Below are positions 47,140 through 59,255 of a stretch of DNA of 64,000 nucleotides, piece after piece. The stretch comes from Brachionus manjavacas (Eukaryota > Rotifera > Eurotatoria > Ploima > Brachionidae), in the NCBI GenBank assembly GCA_019054805.1, contig JAHQIY010000002.1, forward strand, positions 7,626,001 through 7,690,000. The letters are read 5' to 3'. The first letter of the stretch is position 1. Each line of letters begins with the position of its first letter. The notes beneath the pieces were generated by a model. That model did no database searches and was not told the origin of the DNA. It saw nothing but the letters and a program-made list of their open reading frames with translations. The position numbers and the translations under genes were made by a program.

Positions 47140-50100
47140 TTAATAGCCAAGATTTTTTCTTTGCAAATAAAACTTATTCAATGATTTTATTGAATTTGTA
47201 CAATATGTACGTAGATTTCGGCCAGGTAACAGAATAAACCCGCTGAGAAAAAACAATATACTGGACGCATATATCACATTTACAACGTTTCCCGAGTAGT
47301 CATAAATAAAACCTTCAAAAAATTTAAATTAAAAAAAATAAAGAATTTGAAAAAAAAAACGACGTTTCGTTCAAAAATAATTTAATACAATCCTTTTACA
47401 GTTGAAACACCCATAATGTCAACTAAAAATACTTTGAAAAATAAAAAAAATTCAAATCTACATTTATTTAAACTTAAAGATTACATATTTTAATCTATAA
47501 CGATTTACGACTTAAAATCTTAAAATTAATTTTATAAATATGTTTCTTTTAATATTTTAAAAAGAGATGAGAAGTAAATAATAAAATTATTAAATTTTCG
47601 AAAAATATGAATTATAAAGAAATAATACCAAATCTTAAGAAAATTTGATTTTTTTCCATTAAATAAAGAGATTAAAAAGGACACAAAATTTTTTTTAAAA
47701 TTTAATTTTTTTTGAATCCTTATTTCTTTTTGATCTTAAAAAAATTTTAATAAAATAATTAATTCAAAAAATGTTTTTTTTTTTCAGATTTCAAGTTAGA
47801 GGTTTTGTTAATTTAACAATTTAACAGAATTTAGTAATTTAACAGAATAAAATGATTAAAATTTAAATCTCATTTTTTATAAATTCAAAATTAGCTCTAA
47901 GGTTGCAACATACATATTTGCATCGACTTTCAAAATAATAAAAATAATTATATTTTCTGCTGATTTTTCAAATTCCTAGATCTAGTTAATAATAAAAAAG
48001 ACCTCTAATTCTTTATCTATTTATAAATAAAAATATATTGCTATATTCATTATTTTTATCTACTAGTTATATTTTATCTTGTAAATTTCATTCATAAATG
48101 AGCGCGAGTAAACTTCACCACAATTTTTTTAAATATCAAAAATTCAGCAAATAAATTATTTTTTGATTTAACAAAACTATTTTGATTTTTTTATAATTCA
48201 TATCTAACATAACGAAAATGTAAAAAATTAATTTAAAATGACAGTAGTAAAATAAAACTTACTGTTTTGATAAAAAATTTTCAATCTAAAGGTATACAAA
48301 AAACAAAATACCCAGGAACCAATTGTTGGCATTCTAAGTTGGATCTGACAGGGATTCTTATTAAGAATCTGGAAAATGATTTATTCTCAAGAAAAACTTT
48401 AAATTTTTAAGAGCTTAAAAAACCTTATATGGTTTACGATTATTTCAAGATAGGAAAGTCGACAATTAGATTAAAATAAAAGTTTTTTAAATGATTAGAG
48501 TAATTAAATTTCATTAAAAAAATTTCCTTAAAATAATAAAATAAATCTCTTGAATAATTGATTCTAAATGAAATCTTTAAATAAACCCTGATAAAAATAA
48601 AAACATCTTATAAGCTCCTTCTTTTTACTTTAAAAGAAAACTTTATCTCTTAGAATTTGACCAAAATTCAGAAAAGTATCTTGAAAAAAAATCCTATAAA
48701 TACCTGTCAGGCAAGGTCTTAACCAAGACCCTTAAAAGTACCTGACAAGATTCTTAAACTAATCAGATCTTTTATTCCTGAGCAATTTCTTGCAGACACC
48801 AAAAATTTAAAAGAAAAAATTTATTTAAAAAATTTTTAAAAATAATAATTATTAAAAGACCTGTTTTTGTTATATGTTTCGTTAAGGATTTAACCAAATT
48901 TTAGATTGAAATTTTAGATACTAATTTTACAAAATTTACGATAATTCAAGTAAATTGCCGTAAGATCCAAAAAATCAAAAATCAAAAATTTTTGAAAATA
49001 ATCCTAATTTTTCGTTACTGTTCGTTAGTTTTAGTAAAAATCAAAATTTTGTTTAATTAATACTGACAAAAAATATTCACAACTAAATTTTCAAAAACCG
49101 GGATTATTATTCTAATTATTATTTACAATTTTTTTAATAAAATTAAAATAAGGTTATAAAAAAAAAACTCAAATTTTTAATTATTTATTGATTTTAGTTT
49201 TAACTTAATAAGTGAGGATTTTTGCTAGTTTTGTGGAAAAAATATACTTTCAAGGAGCGAGACACTCAAATTAAAAAATATAACAATTACAAATTGTATT
49301 TGATAGCATTTGTGATGGGTGTTTCTTAAAAAATTTAAAAAAAATCTGATTATTTACTTACCGGCTAGCGGTACTCCGAAGAAGAGTCCCAATGATTGAA
49401 CCAAAGTTCCGTAAAAAAACAAACTATCATCACTCCATTCGAGTCCGACAATGTCGTACAAAAAGAGTGTGCGGAGATTTAAATTAAAGCCTAGGAAAAT
49501 TCCGAACGCAATCGCGAACATGGAAAATGAAAAAAGTGTGGTGCATAAAAACACGGAAACAAAAAGGGCGCCCGAGATAAGGAACAATGTGAGCACATAG
49601 GCAAATATTCTCCCTCTGGCATTTGACTCGTTTACTTTGTAGGAGATGGTGGACACAATGCGTCCAAGGCCACAAGATAAGCCTATTAGACAGAGCACAT
49701 AAGTCGACTGCAATTTGGCCAGATGGTACTTGGCCGAATAGTCGCCTATGAAGAACAAAATAATGACAAAGCCCGTCGAGCTAAGAAAAAATGAAAAATT
49801 CAATATCAACAAAATACGATTGAACAGCAATCGCAGACTGAGTACATAGATTAGATAGTCCAAAAAAATGGTGGCCGTGTCGTACACAATGCCGAAAGAG
49901 TTGTACTTCCTTTTACGGTATTTGTCGGCCGACTTTTTGATCAGACAATTCCTCAAATTGTACTCAACAGGCTCTAGATTCAAGGGCAAATTTAAGAAAG
50001 AAGCTGTTTCAATGGTAGAAATGAACCGTCTCAAATTAACTAAAGTGGGCACCGAGTAGCCAACATTGTTTTCTGGTAAATTTTTAAGCGCTTCGCTCAG

Positions 50101-53100
50101 TTTGTGTGCAACAACCACTGGCCTAGGCCTGCTAAAATTCGATCTTCGCTTGGACAAGCGCTGCACTCTTTTGCCACACTGTTCCTCTTCGTCCACACTG
50201 CATGTTCCGTCGCATCCACTATTTACCTCTTCCTCATTGCATTCCTCTTCGGGCACACTGCACTCCATAAGACTGCCGCGCACACTATTAGTCAAACTAT
50301 TCCTGTAGTTCATGTATCGCGGATTTTTGGCGCTTAGTCGCGGTATATTGGCATTCAGCCCATGTAAATTGTGCTCGTCGTCCTCATCTGAGTCAGGATG
50401 GTGCGGGTCGTGGGACTCGGTGTGCAAAGGGCCCTCGAACACGCTCATGAGTGGCGTTGGCTCGTTTATTTTCGGCGAGCTTGTGTGGCTTGAATGGGTC
50501 AGACTGCGCAAACTGTTCGCAATTCTTGTGATCAGCTTGGGCCTTGGATTGGGTGCAGCGGACAGCTTCGCTTGCCGAGTCACAATTACGTTCTCACTGG
50601 GAGCTAGCAGGTTGTTAGATGTAGTGATGACGAAACCGTCTTCCAGGGACGATTTGGATAAAGTGCGGGTCTTGCGCTTCTCTTCAGCAATTAAGTGGAA
50701 CAAATTTTTTCTTGTATTCGACTGATTCTTTCTAGTTTGGACAAATTTTCGCCAATATTGCTTCAGAGTTAGATTTGTGTTAGTGGAAGTGGATGTCTGC
50801 GATTCGGTCTCTGAATCTTGGCGACCGTTTGCTTTAGTATTGGTGTATGAGTGTTTCCGGAGTGTTTGTGGTCCGGACGAGGCCAACAATTGGCTTGGGT
50901 GATCGAACAAGAGCAGCGAGCCAGCGAATGTGTTCAGCTGTAGACTTGACAGAATTAGAAGTGTGTTGAATAGGCTGTATCGGGATAGAATTAACTCGGT
51001 TATTAGCGGGTAGAATACGGCGCCCAGACAAGCTCCTAGCACGTTTATGGAACAAGCAAATAAGCGCTTTTTTACAAACCATTTGCTCGTTGCGATCATA
51101 GTCGGCACGTAAACAAGGCTCAAGCCGATTCCTAGTAATGGAAAAAATTATTATTTTTAGATTATATTTGAAAAATTTGATCTTTTCTAGACGCATATTT
51201 TTAAAAAAATTTTTTTTGATGTTTATCCTTAAAGGACCTAAAGAGTCCTTACAACCCGAACCAACTAGCACTTACCTCAATTTTGACAGAGAAGTGCCTA
51301 GCCATAAAGAAATTGAAGCTGCATTAAAGGCTCTGAAGAACAGAAAAGCCTCGGGTATTGACCGAGTCACGGCAGAAATGTTGAAAGCTGACGGTAGGAT
51401 CACAGTAGGTATTTTGCAAGACCTCTTCAGCAAGGTATGGCGGCAAAAAATCATAGCAGAATACTGGTAAAAAGGCTTAATAGTCAAGCTCTCTAAGAAA
51501 GGTAACAAAATGATCTGTGAAAATTAGCGAGGAATAACACTGTTACCAATAGCAAGCAAGGCGTTCTGCAGCATAATTCTTGAAGGAATCAGGAACTCTT
51601 TGAAGGTTGTACTTAGAGAAGAACAATCAGGATTTAGACGAGTTAGAGAATGCATAGACCAGATATTTGCACTTAGGGTCATCATAGAACTAAGTCTGAA
51701 GTGAAATAGTCCCCTCTTTCTTAACTCCATTGACTTCAAGAAAGCCTTTGATAGCATACATAGAGAAACCTTGTGGGCCATTTAAAGATATTTTGGTCTG
51801 CCACAGAAGATAGTTAACTTGATAAAACTCTTCGATGAAAAATTCGAGTGTAACGTGGTTCTGGAAAAAGGATGTCTTGATAATATTTTATATACTTTTG
51901 ATTGACTATGTCGTGAAGAAAGCAATTGAAGGGCTGAAGGGTATACAATGAGAATTAACAGCAAAGCTTGAAGACTTAGACTTTGCGGGCAATCTGGTGC
52001 TAATATCTAATACAGAAGCACTTATGCATATGAAGATGCAAGATTTGGCGAACAACTTTAAACCACCGGACTCGAAATAAATGTGGCCAAAACGAAAGTT
52101 ATGTGCATAAAAACCAAATTGGATTCTCGGATCACCATCGATGGTACACAAATTGAGTATGTAAGCAATAAATTCACATACTTAGGAAACACCATCAGTA
52201 AATCGATGGGAACAGACAGAGACATTAAGAATATACTTGCTAAAGCAAAGAGTGCCTTTGCTAGACTCCGACCAGTATGGAAATCAACCAGCTACAGCAA
52301 GAAAACAAAATTTAAACTGAACAACAGTGTAGTAAAAGCAACACTGATGTGCCGAAGCGAATGTTGAGGGATGTGTGTGTCTGACAGAAAAAGACTGAAC
52401 ACCTTCTACACTGGAAGTCTACGGAGGATCCTTGGGATACACCGGCCTGAGGCATTGTCAAATGCTGACCTATACACAAGAACAAATTCAGAGCCATAAA
52501 ATTAATGCATTAAGAATAAAAGACTGCCATATTTTAGAATCGACGAAACACGGATACCAAAAATACCCCTACAATGGACAAGGGTGACGTAAGATAGAAC
52601 GACCAGCAGTAACATGGAAGTCAACAATCACGAAAGAGCTCATCGAAATGGGAATGACATGGAGAAAAGCAAGGGTAAAGAAAAAACATCGACTTGAGTG
52701 GAAATAAAAAGTAATGACCCTATGCTCCACAAGGAGTGAATAAGGAAAAAAAATTCATTAAGGAAAATAAGGAAAGGTTGCTTGTTTTCTTTTCAGTCTA
52801 TTTTAGCTTATATTTCATATAGTTTTGTATTAGTTGGCGAACACCGCTTTTATCATTCCTTTACATTATCAATAAATTTTTTTAAAATATTTTTTTAATA
52901 TATTTCCAATAATGTCAGATAATTTTGAATGATTATGATTTTTTTATTCAATTTCACAAAATTAGAAGCAAATTGTTCAAATTTTAGGTCAATATCCCCA
53001 ACGTCACTGGTCTGTAAACTAATGGAAAGTTTAGTAAAGGGTGTTGTGATAGATTGTTTAACCAAAACTAATTTAATTAGCAATTGCCAGCATGGTTTAT

Positions 53101-55952
53101 CCCTGACAAAAATTGTATCGCAAATTTGCTGGGAGCTTTAGACTTTCTAACTGGTAGTTAATTCGAAAATAAGCCTGTTCGATTTATTAATATGGACTTT
53201 AGTGAGGTATTTAATGCTAATTTAATTTAATTAAATTCTTGCATCTATGGTAAATGAGCCTAACCGGGTGACCTGTTTTTTTTTATTGCATATTTCGCAT
53301 TCATTTTATTCAAAAACTCCAAAAATGCTCACCGAATTAGAACAGTTTTTTCTAGTCACCCCTTTACCTGCTGCGGTAAATTGGGTGAGGCCTTATTGAG
53401 TTAATTAGGTTAACCCAGTTACCCCTAATTTTGTTAATATTTAGCCCGAGAACTAACCTCTTTTTCAGGATATTCACCGAATTCACCCAATTAGCTCGAT
53501 AATAATTAAAAAGGATTTTAAGTGTTATTTTAAAAAATATAATTATTTAAAATATTCTTTATTATTATTCTTTTAAATAGACGCTACAACATAACTATTT
53601 AGAAAAAAATTTAAACGAATTATTAACGAATTCAAAATAAATTTTATGTTTGATTTTTTTTTGTTAGAAAGATTAGTTAAAAAGATCTGTCTCGGAATGT
53701 TGTATAAATTTAAAGCTTGAGTAGTGTTCAATTTTTTTTCAAAAACATCTTTTTATGCGTAATCAAGATCTTTCATCGAATACTTTTTTTTTTAACTTCT
53801 TTTTGTTTGTTCTGATTCATTTTTATAAAAAATTTACGATTTTTGATAATACAGAATGAATATTTTTATCAAATAAAATCAAATTATTTTTGTAAAAAAA
53901 GGAGAAACAAAATTTTAAATTTTTCATAAAAAATGAGGTCATTGTGATCATTTTTGTCCTTTCAGTCTAATTATGTTAAATATTTTATTTTTAGGGGTAA
54001 ATGGGTGGGATTTCTGGGTATTGAAGTGATACCTCATTAACCCTTAAAACATTAACCCATTAACCCAAAAGAACAGAACAAAGTATTAAAAAATTTAATA
54101 ACTTCTTATCTAAAAGTTTAAAATAAATTCTGTAAATGCAGCATGGTGCAACTTTCAAAGTTGCATCAAATATCAAAGCCTGCTAAATTTGCAGAGTTGT
54201 GCAGAAATTAAATTTCAATTTAATCGGGCGTGGTGCTTTTGCAGAGATTCTGCACAACATTAGCAGACTTTTACAGTTGATGCAACTTTGAATGTTGCAC
54301 CATGCTGCATTTACAGAATTTATTTTAAACTTTTAGATAAGAAGTTATTAAATTTTTTAATACTTTGTTCTGTTCTTTTGTACCGAACTTCACAAAACCC
54401 TAAAATAACCATCAAACTATCATTAAATAGAAGAAATAACGAAAGAAAATAAAAAAAACTAAAACCTACAAAAAAGAGGTAGAAAGAAAAAGACTGATAC
54501 ATTAGCAGTTGAAATTTTATCGAACACTAGTATTAAAAAATATAACTTAACAGTTATGTAACTTAATTAAAAATATTAATTATTTTATTTTCTCTTTTTT
54601 ATTTGTAGTCCACCCAAAATTACATTTATCCAGCAATAAATTTGTTCATTATCAAATTGTCCACGAAAGGTACGAGACCCCTAAAAGTTCTTTTATAAAT
54701 TTTTTTCTGAAGCTTGATAGCAATTGTCTATGAAAGGACGTCAAAATCGAAAATGCAAAATTTTCAACTTTTTTACTATTTTTTTTATTATTTTAAGAAT
54801 AAATCTAAAGAAAGCACTTGTATTTTTATGACTTTGAAACAAATGCGACCCATCCTAGTCTTGCGAATAAATTTAGCATCAAGTTTGATGAGCTAGCTTT
54901 TTTCACAGTTTTATTAAAATTAAAAAAATTCAAAACTCTAAAAATCTATTTGGGTATAAGACTGGTTCAAAAAAAATTCTATAAATAAATTTACCTGTGA
55001 GAATTCCGTAGAACAAGTTAAACAACACAAAGTTATCTAGAAATATGGAGCTGTTCAGGAGAGAAATTGCTGACAAAGATGCACCAACGAGACCAGTGGG
55101 CCTCAGACCACATCGCTTGCTGAAAAACAAAGCAATCGGCGAGGTGAACAGCAAAAATGAAAGCATCAAAACGCCGGGCATCGAAGATATGAGTTTGGAC
55201 TGAGTGTTGAATTTAGCCGAAATAGAGCCCATTACGTTTATATAATTGAAGCAAAGACCTTCGATTAAAAATTGGTTCACAAAGCACCCAAGCAGTACCA
55301 GCCAACTGTTTATCTTGTCACGTTTGCTCGGCTTTTTATTAGTCAAAGACAACAGGTTTTGGAATAAAAAGACTCGGTTGTTACATCGGTTTAGAGTCGC
55401 ATCAAATTGGGACTTATTAGTCGAGTCCATGTCCAAACTGTCCTCAGTGTCCAAGTCGTAATCATTATCTAAGCCAACTGCAGTGTCATCGTCATCGGCG
55501 CATTTGTGTTTTTGTTTGTGATGGTAGTGATTTTTGTCCATTTTATTCTCGAGCTTTAATTCTTCTTTTATGGTGGCGATTATCTGGCGAAAGTTTTCGT
55601 CCATTTGCCGTGTGGCATAGCCCTCTTCCACTTTAATTTCCTGCACTTCGCCGTCTTCTGACGGCGGAGCCACTTGTTCATTGCCGGCTTCAACCTCTGT
55701 TTCTCTCAGTACAACTGTTTCCAAGATAAATTTGTGCCTGGACTCTTTGGGCTTCTCGTCCACGTTCAACTCCTGGCTAACAGCGTTCTCCTCTTGCTCT
55801 TCTTCCTCTTCGACTATGTTCTCCACATTGGGCACCTGCAGGACTTCTCTATTCACACTGGATACCAAATGCGCATCTTTCGAATGCTTGGATTTGTCCT
55901 TTAGTTCGGCACTCATTGTCAATGGAGTATCAGTTTGGCATGATTTAAGCAA
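47140..55952 (-). CDS. SLC16-type (monocarboxylate transporter-like) MFS protein
   Basis: Three exons, 55952-54995, 51131-49362 and 47312-47140, join in frame to 2901 bp, 966 aa. The N-terminal 205 or so residues are hydrophilic and acidic with runs such as EEEEEQEE. Membrane segments begin with INSWLVLLGCFVNQFLIEGL. GIGLSLVYVPTMIATSKWF and KKRLFACSINVLGACLGAVF fit helices 4-5 of the MCT family. A long cytosolic loop of about 300 residues separates the two halves, and the last exon gives GFIYDYSGNVVNV and a final helix, matching the MCT pattern AGxIYDxxGSY. It should carry small monocarboxylates or related solutes across the plasma membrane; the substrate is unknown. MCTs are usually 450-600 aa, so this one is large. 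Intron 1 (3863 bp) and intron 2 (2049 bp) are long for this window, and intron 1 is filled with mobile DNA. Confidence 0.88.
47313..49361 (-). other. Intron 2 of the SLC16-like gene, nothing recognised
   Basis: AT-rich intron with GT-AG ends. A cluster of related words (cctgtcagg, acctgacaag, gatctgacaggg) near 48340-48760 could be a worn repeat, but no clear pair of ends was found. Confidence 0.5.
51180..52745 (+). mobile_element. RTE-like LINE relic in SLC16-like intron 1
   Basis: Antisense to the host gene. It reads an RT start (PSHKEIEAALKALKNRKASG), then GITLLPIASKAFCSIILEGI, EEQSGFRRVRECIDQIF, SIDFKKAFDSIHRETLW and a post-RT region (KFTYLGNTISKSMGTDRDIK, SAFARLRPVWKSTSYSKKTK). It ends VMTLCSTRSE, a usual terminus for this LINE type, before a short A-rich tail. 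More than ten stops or frame changes are present. It sits wholly in the intron. Confidence 0.85.
52930..53235 (+). mobile_element. CR1-like LINE fragment (RT fingers)
   Basis: The plus strand gives FRSISPTSLVCKLMESLVKG and LISNCQHGLS, the start of the CR1 RT domain, then a broken continuation to VNSKISLFDLLIWTLV in another frame. Both ends are truncated; it lies in intron 1 of the transporter. Confidence 0.7.
53255..54066. repeat. Region bounded by GGGT/TAACCC words, possible worn DNA element
   Basis: Starts with ctaaccgggtgacc and has acccctttacc, gggtgaggcc and ttaacccagttacccc in its first 200 bp. It ends with gggtaaatgggtgggatt and cattaacccattaaccc against the foldback element. The inverted wording at both ends hints at a non-autonomous transposon. 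The termini do not align well enough to be sure. Confidence 0.35.
54067..54379. mobile_element. 313-bp foldback element with 103-bp near-perfect arms
   Basis: Left arm 54067-54169 and right arm 54277-54379 are reverse complements over 103 bp with a single mismatch by eye. The 107-bp centre also pairs in part (cctgctaa / tagcagac, gttgtgcag / ctgcacaac). The whole could form one long hairpin. No coding content. The near identity of the arms points to a recent origin. It is located in transporter intron 1. Confidence 0.85.
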
Positions 55953-58600
55953 AAAATCTAAAGTTTTAATTTAATGTTAGGAAAAAAATTGCATCCGGTT
56001 CTGAATTCAGCAATGCTGGTCTAAAAAAAGTAAAACTTATTAATAATGAGTATGAAGCGAAATTTATAAATAAGAATATTTTTTAAATTTCATTCTAAAT
56101 TAGCATAATTTTTTTAAAATTATTATTGAACCCAAATCAAATTCTTCAAGTCTGTGCTCAGCCCGATTAGTTATAATCATTGTTGTTTTGCTAACTTCGT
56201 AATTTCATCGCCCTTTTTTTCTCAGGGATTAGTAATACCATCACTTAAAATTAAACACCATGAAATACCAACTTTTTTTCTCTTTTTTTTGTTAAATTAA
56301 AATTTCTAATCATTTTCATTTTCCAGATTAAATGTAGTAATTTTATGAAGACTATAAATGTAAATCTAAAGTAGCTAAACTTGTTTTAAACTTATCTAAT
56401 TGAAAAATTAAAATTGTTTTTATCTGGATTTTGATTAAAGCTTTTCACTTTTAGACACATTTTAGAAATAGTTTGCTTTACCTATTCGAGGGTGCTCATT
56501 TTGATCAGAATTTAATTTAACTTAGAAAAAAATTTTGAAATATTCAAAGTCTTGTCAAAAATGATAGGTTTCAAATCGCTAAAACAATCTTGATTTTTTT
56601 GAGTAACTAAATAGATTTATCGATTTATTAAAAGATTATATAAAGTTCTAAATAATTTAGCAATCATTAAATAAATAATTAGTATTACAATGTTGATGCA
56701 AATTTCTTATCTAATTTTTCTAGATTTTTTTCAAAATTTAAAAGATATCTATAAATCAATTTTTGCTGTTTGGAGTCCAAGTAAAATATCTAATTAAAAT
56801 ATTTAATTATTTAGATCAGATTTGTTGTTAGATCAAAATATTTCACTTTCATCATTAATTATAACTACTAATAATATCTTTATTTAGAGGATTATGAATA
56901 CAAGAAAATTTTTAAGATAATTTTGATAGCTTTGTGGAGCCGAAAAAGCATTGTTTAGCTTTTAGATAAAAATATAAATATCACTTTTTTAGTATTCTAT
57001 TGGTACTAGACACATTTCTAATCTTTTTTTTCAATATAAATTTGTTGAGATGAAATTTATTAGGCAAAATTAGAAGCTTGTCTAAATTTTATGGCCCAAA
57101 AATAAGGAAAAAGCTAATCAGGTAAATTTGATATTTAATGAAACGCTATAGTTCAACTTGAAAGCAAAAATTTGAATCTTTTCAACTAAATAATTTATCC
57201 AAAATTTAAATCAAAAATTTATTTGAAAAGTAAATTAAAAACACGTTTCTTGTGATAAAAGTTTGTTCAAAAATTCTAGTGTTTGTTTCATTGAGCGTCT
57301 GAACGCAATAATTTGGAGCGTTATTCTTTGAAAAAAATTCATATTTAGTAATGTAAACATTTTATTTATTAATTCAATTGTTTGTTTACAATTATTACTG
57401 AAAGTGATTTTAAGAAAAATTAAAATAATTTATTTCGCTCTTTTTTTATTCGAGTGTTTTGTGAATCATCCAAAATTTTGATAAATTAAAGTCAAGAAAC
57501 AGCAGTCAAATAAGTGAGAAAATTTAATTACAAGGTAAATTATCTAGCAAGTCAATTTTAATCGCATATCAATACACTTCTTCTTATTTGTTATTTCATC
57601 TTAGGATGTTTATTTATTTTAACTTTAAAATTTAGTTGCATTTCAATAAATTTTAATATAATTTAAAAAAAAAAAAATTTTTTTTCTGAAAAATTTGTAT
57701 CTTTTCCCTTGTGTGACCAGAATTGGTTAAAATAAAAATTCAAAAATTAATAATTGAATTTCTGGGTTATGTTTATGTTGAAGAACTATCAAAAAAATTT
57801 TGGGATTAAATTTTCACCAACTCACCCTTGTTTAGTTGACATTTTTTTGATGGCGTGTATTTAATCTCGTGCTGACATAAAATTAATCTACTGCCAAAAA
57901 AATAAATGAATGACTATAAAAATTAAAAGAATACTCAATTTAAATAGCTTCAAATTTAATTTTAATTGACAAATTTAATTAATTTCCTGTGACTTTTTTA
58001 ACTAAATAAAAATATTAATTTTTACCGAATTTATATTGAAAATTAATTTCCTGAATATTTTTAATATATGTAATAAAAATCTTAGTAATTGTTACCCCAC
58101 AATTTCTTCTTTTCCTTGAAAAATTATTTTAACATTTATTTAAAAAAAATTAAAAAAAATTCATAAGATAATTAATTTTTTATTTCAAATGAGAGAAACG
58201 ACCGATTTTGTAGACTTATGTCTTTTATTCTGACTAAAAAATAAATAATTGTAAAAAATATAATTTCTTTTAAATAAAATTAAAAGAAATTATTTTTAGA
58301 AATTTCAATGAAAAATTGAAAGAAAAATCACAATAAAGCTAAAAAGTTATAAAGACGCTATAAAATATAAACTAAATTACTATTGATGAAAAATTTTTGG
58401 TAATTATTAATTTGTAGATACATAAGTTGTCAACTTACATAAACTGTTACTCTCTTTTCAATTTATATATAAATTTTCATCTATATATTGATCTTTTTTA
58501 ATTTTTATTAAATTTTACTATACATTAGTTATTTATTTTATTTTGTTTATAATTTTTTAATCTAGAGAAGTTTTAGCTTGAAATATATAAATAAATCATA
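55953..58600. other. Upstream region of the SLC16-like gene, no gene seen
   Basis: About 2.6 kb of AT-rich sequence. No coding sequence, RNA gene or paired repeat could be supported. It should include the transporter promoter and any 5' exon. Confidence 0.4.
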
Positions 58601-58609
58601 TCCGACTCC

Positions 58610-58745
58610 TTTAAGTAAATTTTATGCTACCTTACTATTTCTAATTTCTTATTAAATGTAGCGCATGTCATTTCTTATTAAATTTTTATTATTTTAAATC
58701 TGAATGAGCTTTAGCTCGTTACAAGTATTCAAATAAATAATAAAT
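58610..58745 (+). mobile_element. Family A LINE 3' tail, strongly truncated
   Basis: Has atgctaccttactatttct (58627 on), hairpin GAGCTTTAGCTC (58706-58717) and an aaataaataa tail, as in the other family tails. No coding part remains. Confidence 0.65.
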
Positions 58746-59255
58746 TTGATAAATCCTAAAATTACAGCAAATGTAATTAAGATTTCAAATAATATCAAGA
58801 AAGTTGTTAGATTTATCAATTTTTTCTTGATAAAATAGACTTAATTAAGTAGGTGTAACTGTCGAGATTTTCAAGAGAAACTACATATGTCTTCATGCTA
58901 TTAGTAATGCATATTGAAAATCCAGAAGCTGCGAAATAAATATAAATTGGTCAAAAGTTAAAAAGAGAGAGGTAGAAAACAACACTCAAAAAACTGGTTA
59001 ATTTCACATAAAGTTTTGCTTACATGATTTAAAAAAAAGGGAAAAAAATTTAATTTTATTTGAATTTTAAAATTTGAATATTTAAAAAATTGAATTAGTT
59101 TACATGAGAAATATTAACTCGTAAGTCGAACTTGAGTTTTTTTAACTTTTTATTTTAAACAGTAAAACATGGTGATAGATCAAAAATACTTTAGTCAGGA
59201 TTTTAAAGTTTATCCTTCAGAAGAAGTACAGGAAAAAAAAATTAAAAATATAATT
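58746..59255. other. AT-rich spacer, nothing recognised
   Basis: No gene or repeat visible. Confidence 0.4.

Noticed and set aside
48300-48800. A MITE in SLC16-like intron 2
   Set aside because: Words such as cctgtcagg and acctgacaag are suggestive, but no consistent inverted ends or target duplication were found.
50066-50725. Plus-strand open frames opposite SLC16-like exon 2
   Set aside because: They are antisense shadows of a long, well-supported exon and have no recognisable protein features.
54030-54066. Telomere-like TTAACCC repeats
   Set aside because: Only a few irregular copies with other bases between them; no tandem array and it lies inside an intron.
55246-55974. Plus-strand open frames opposite SLC16-like exon 1
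   Set aside because: Shadows of the acidic N-terminal exon; low-complexity Ser/Cys runs arise from the complementary codons.
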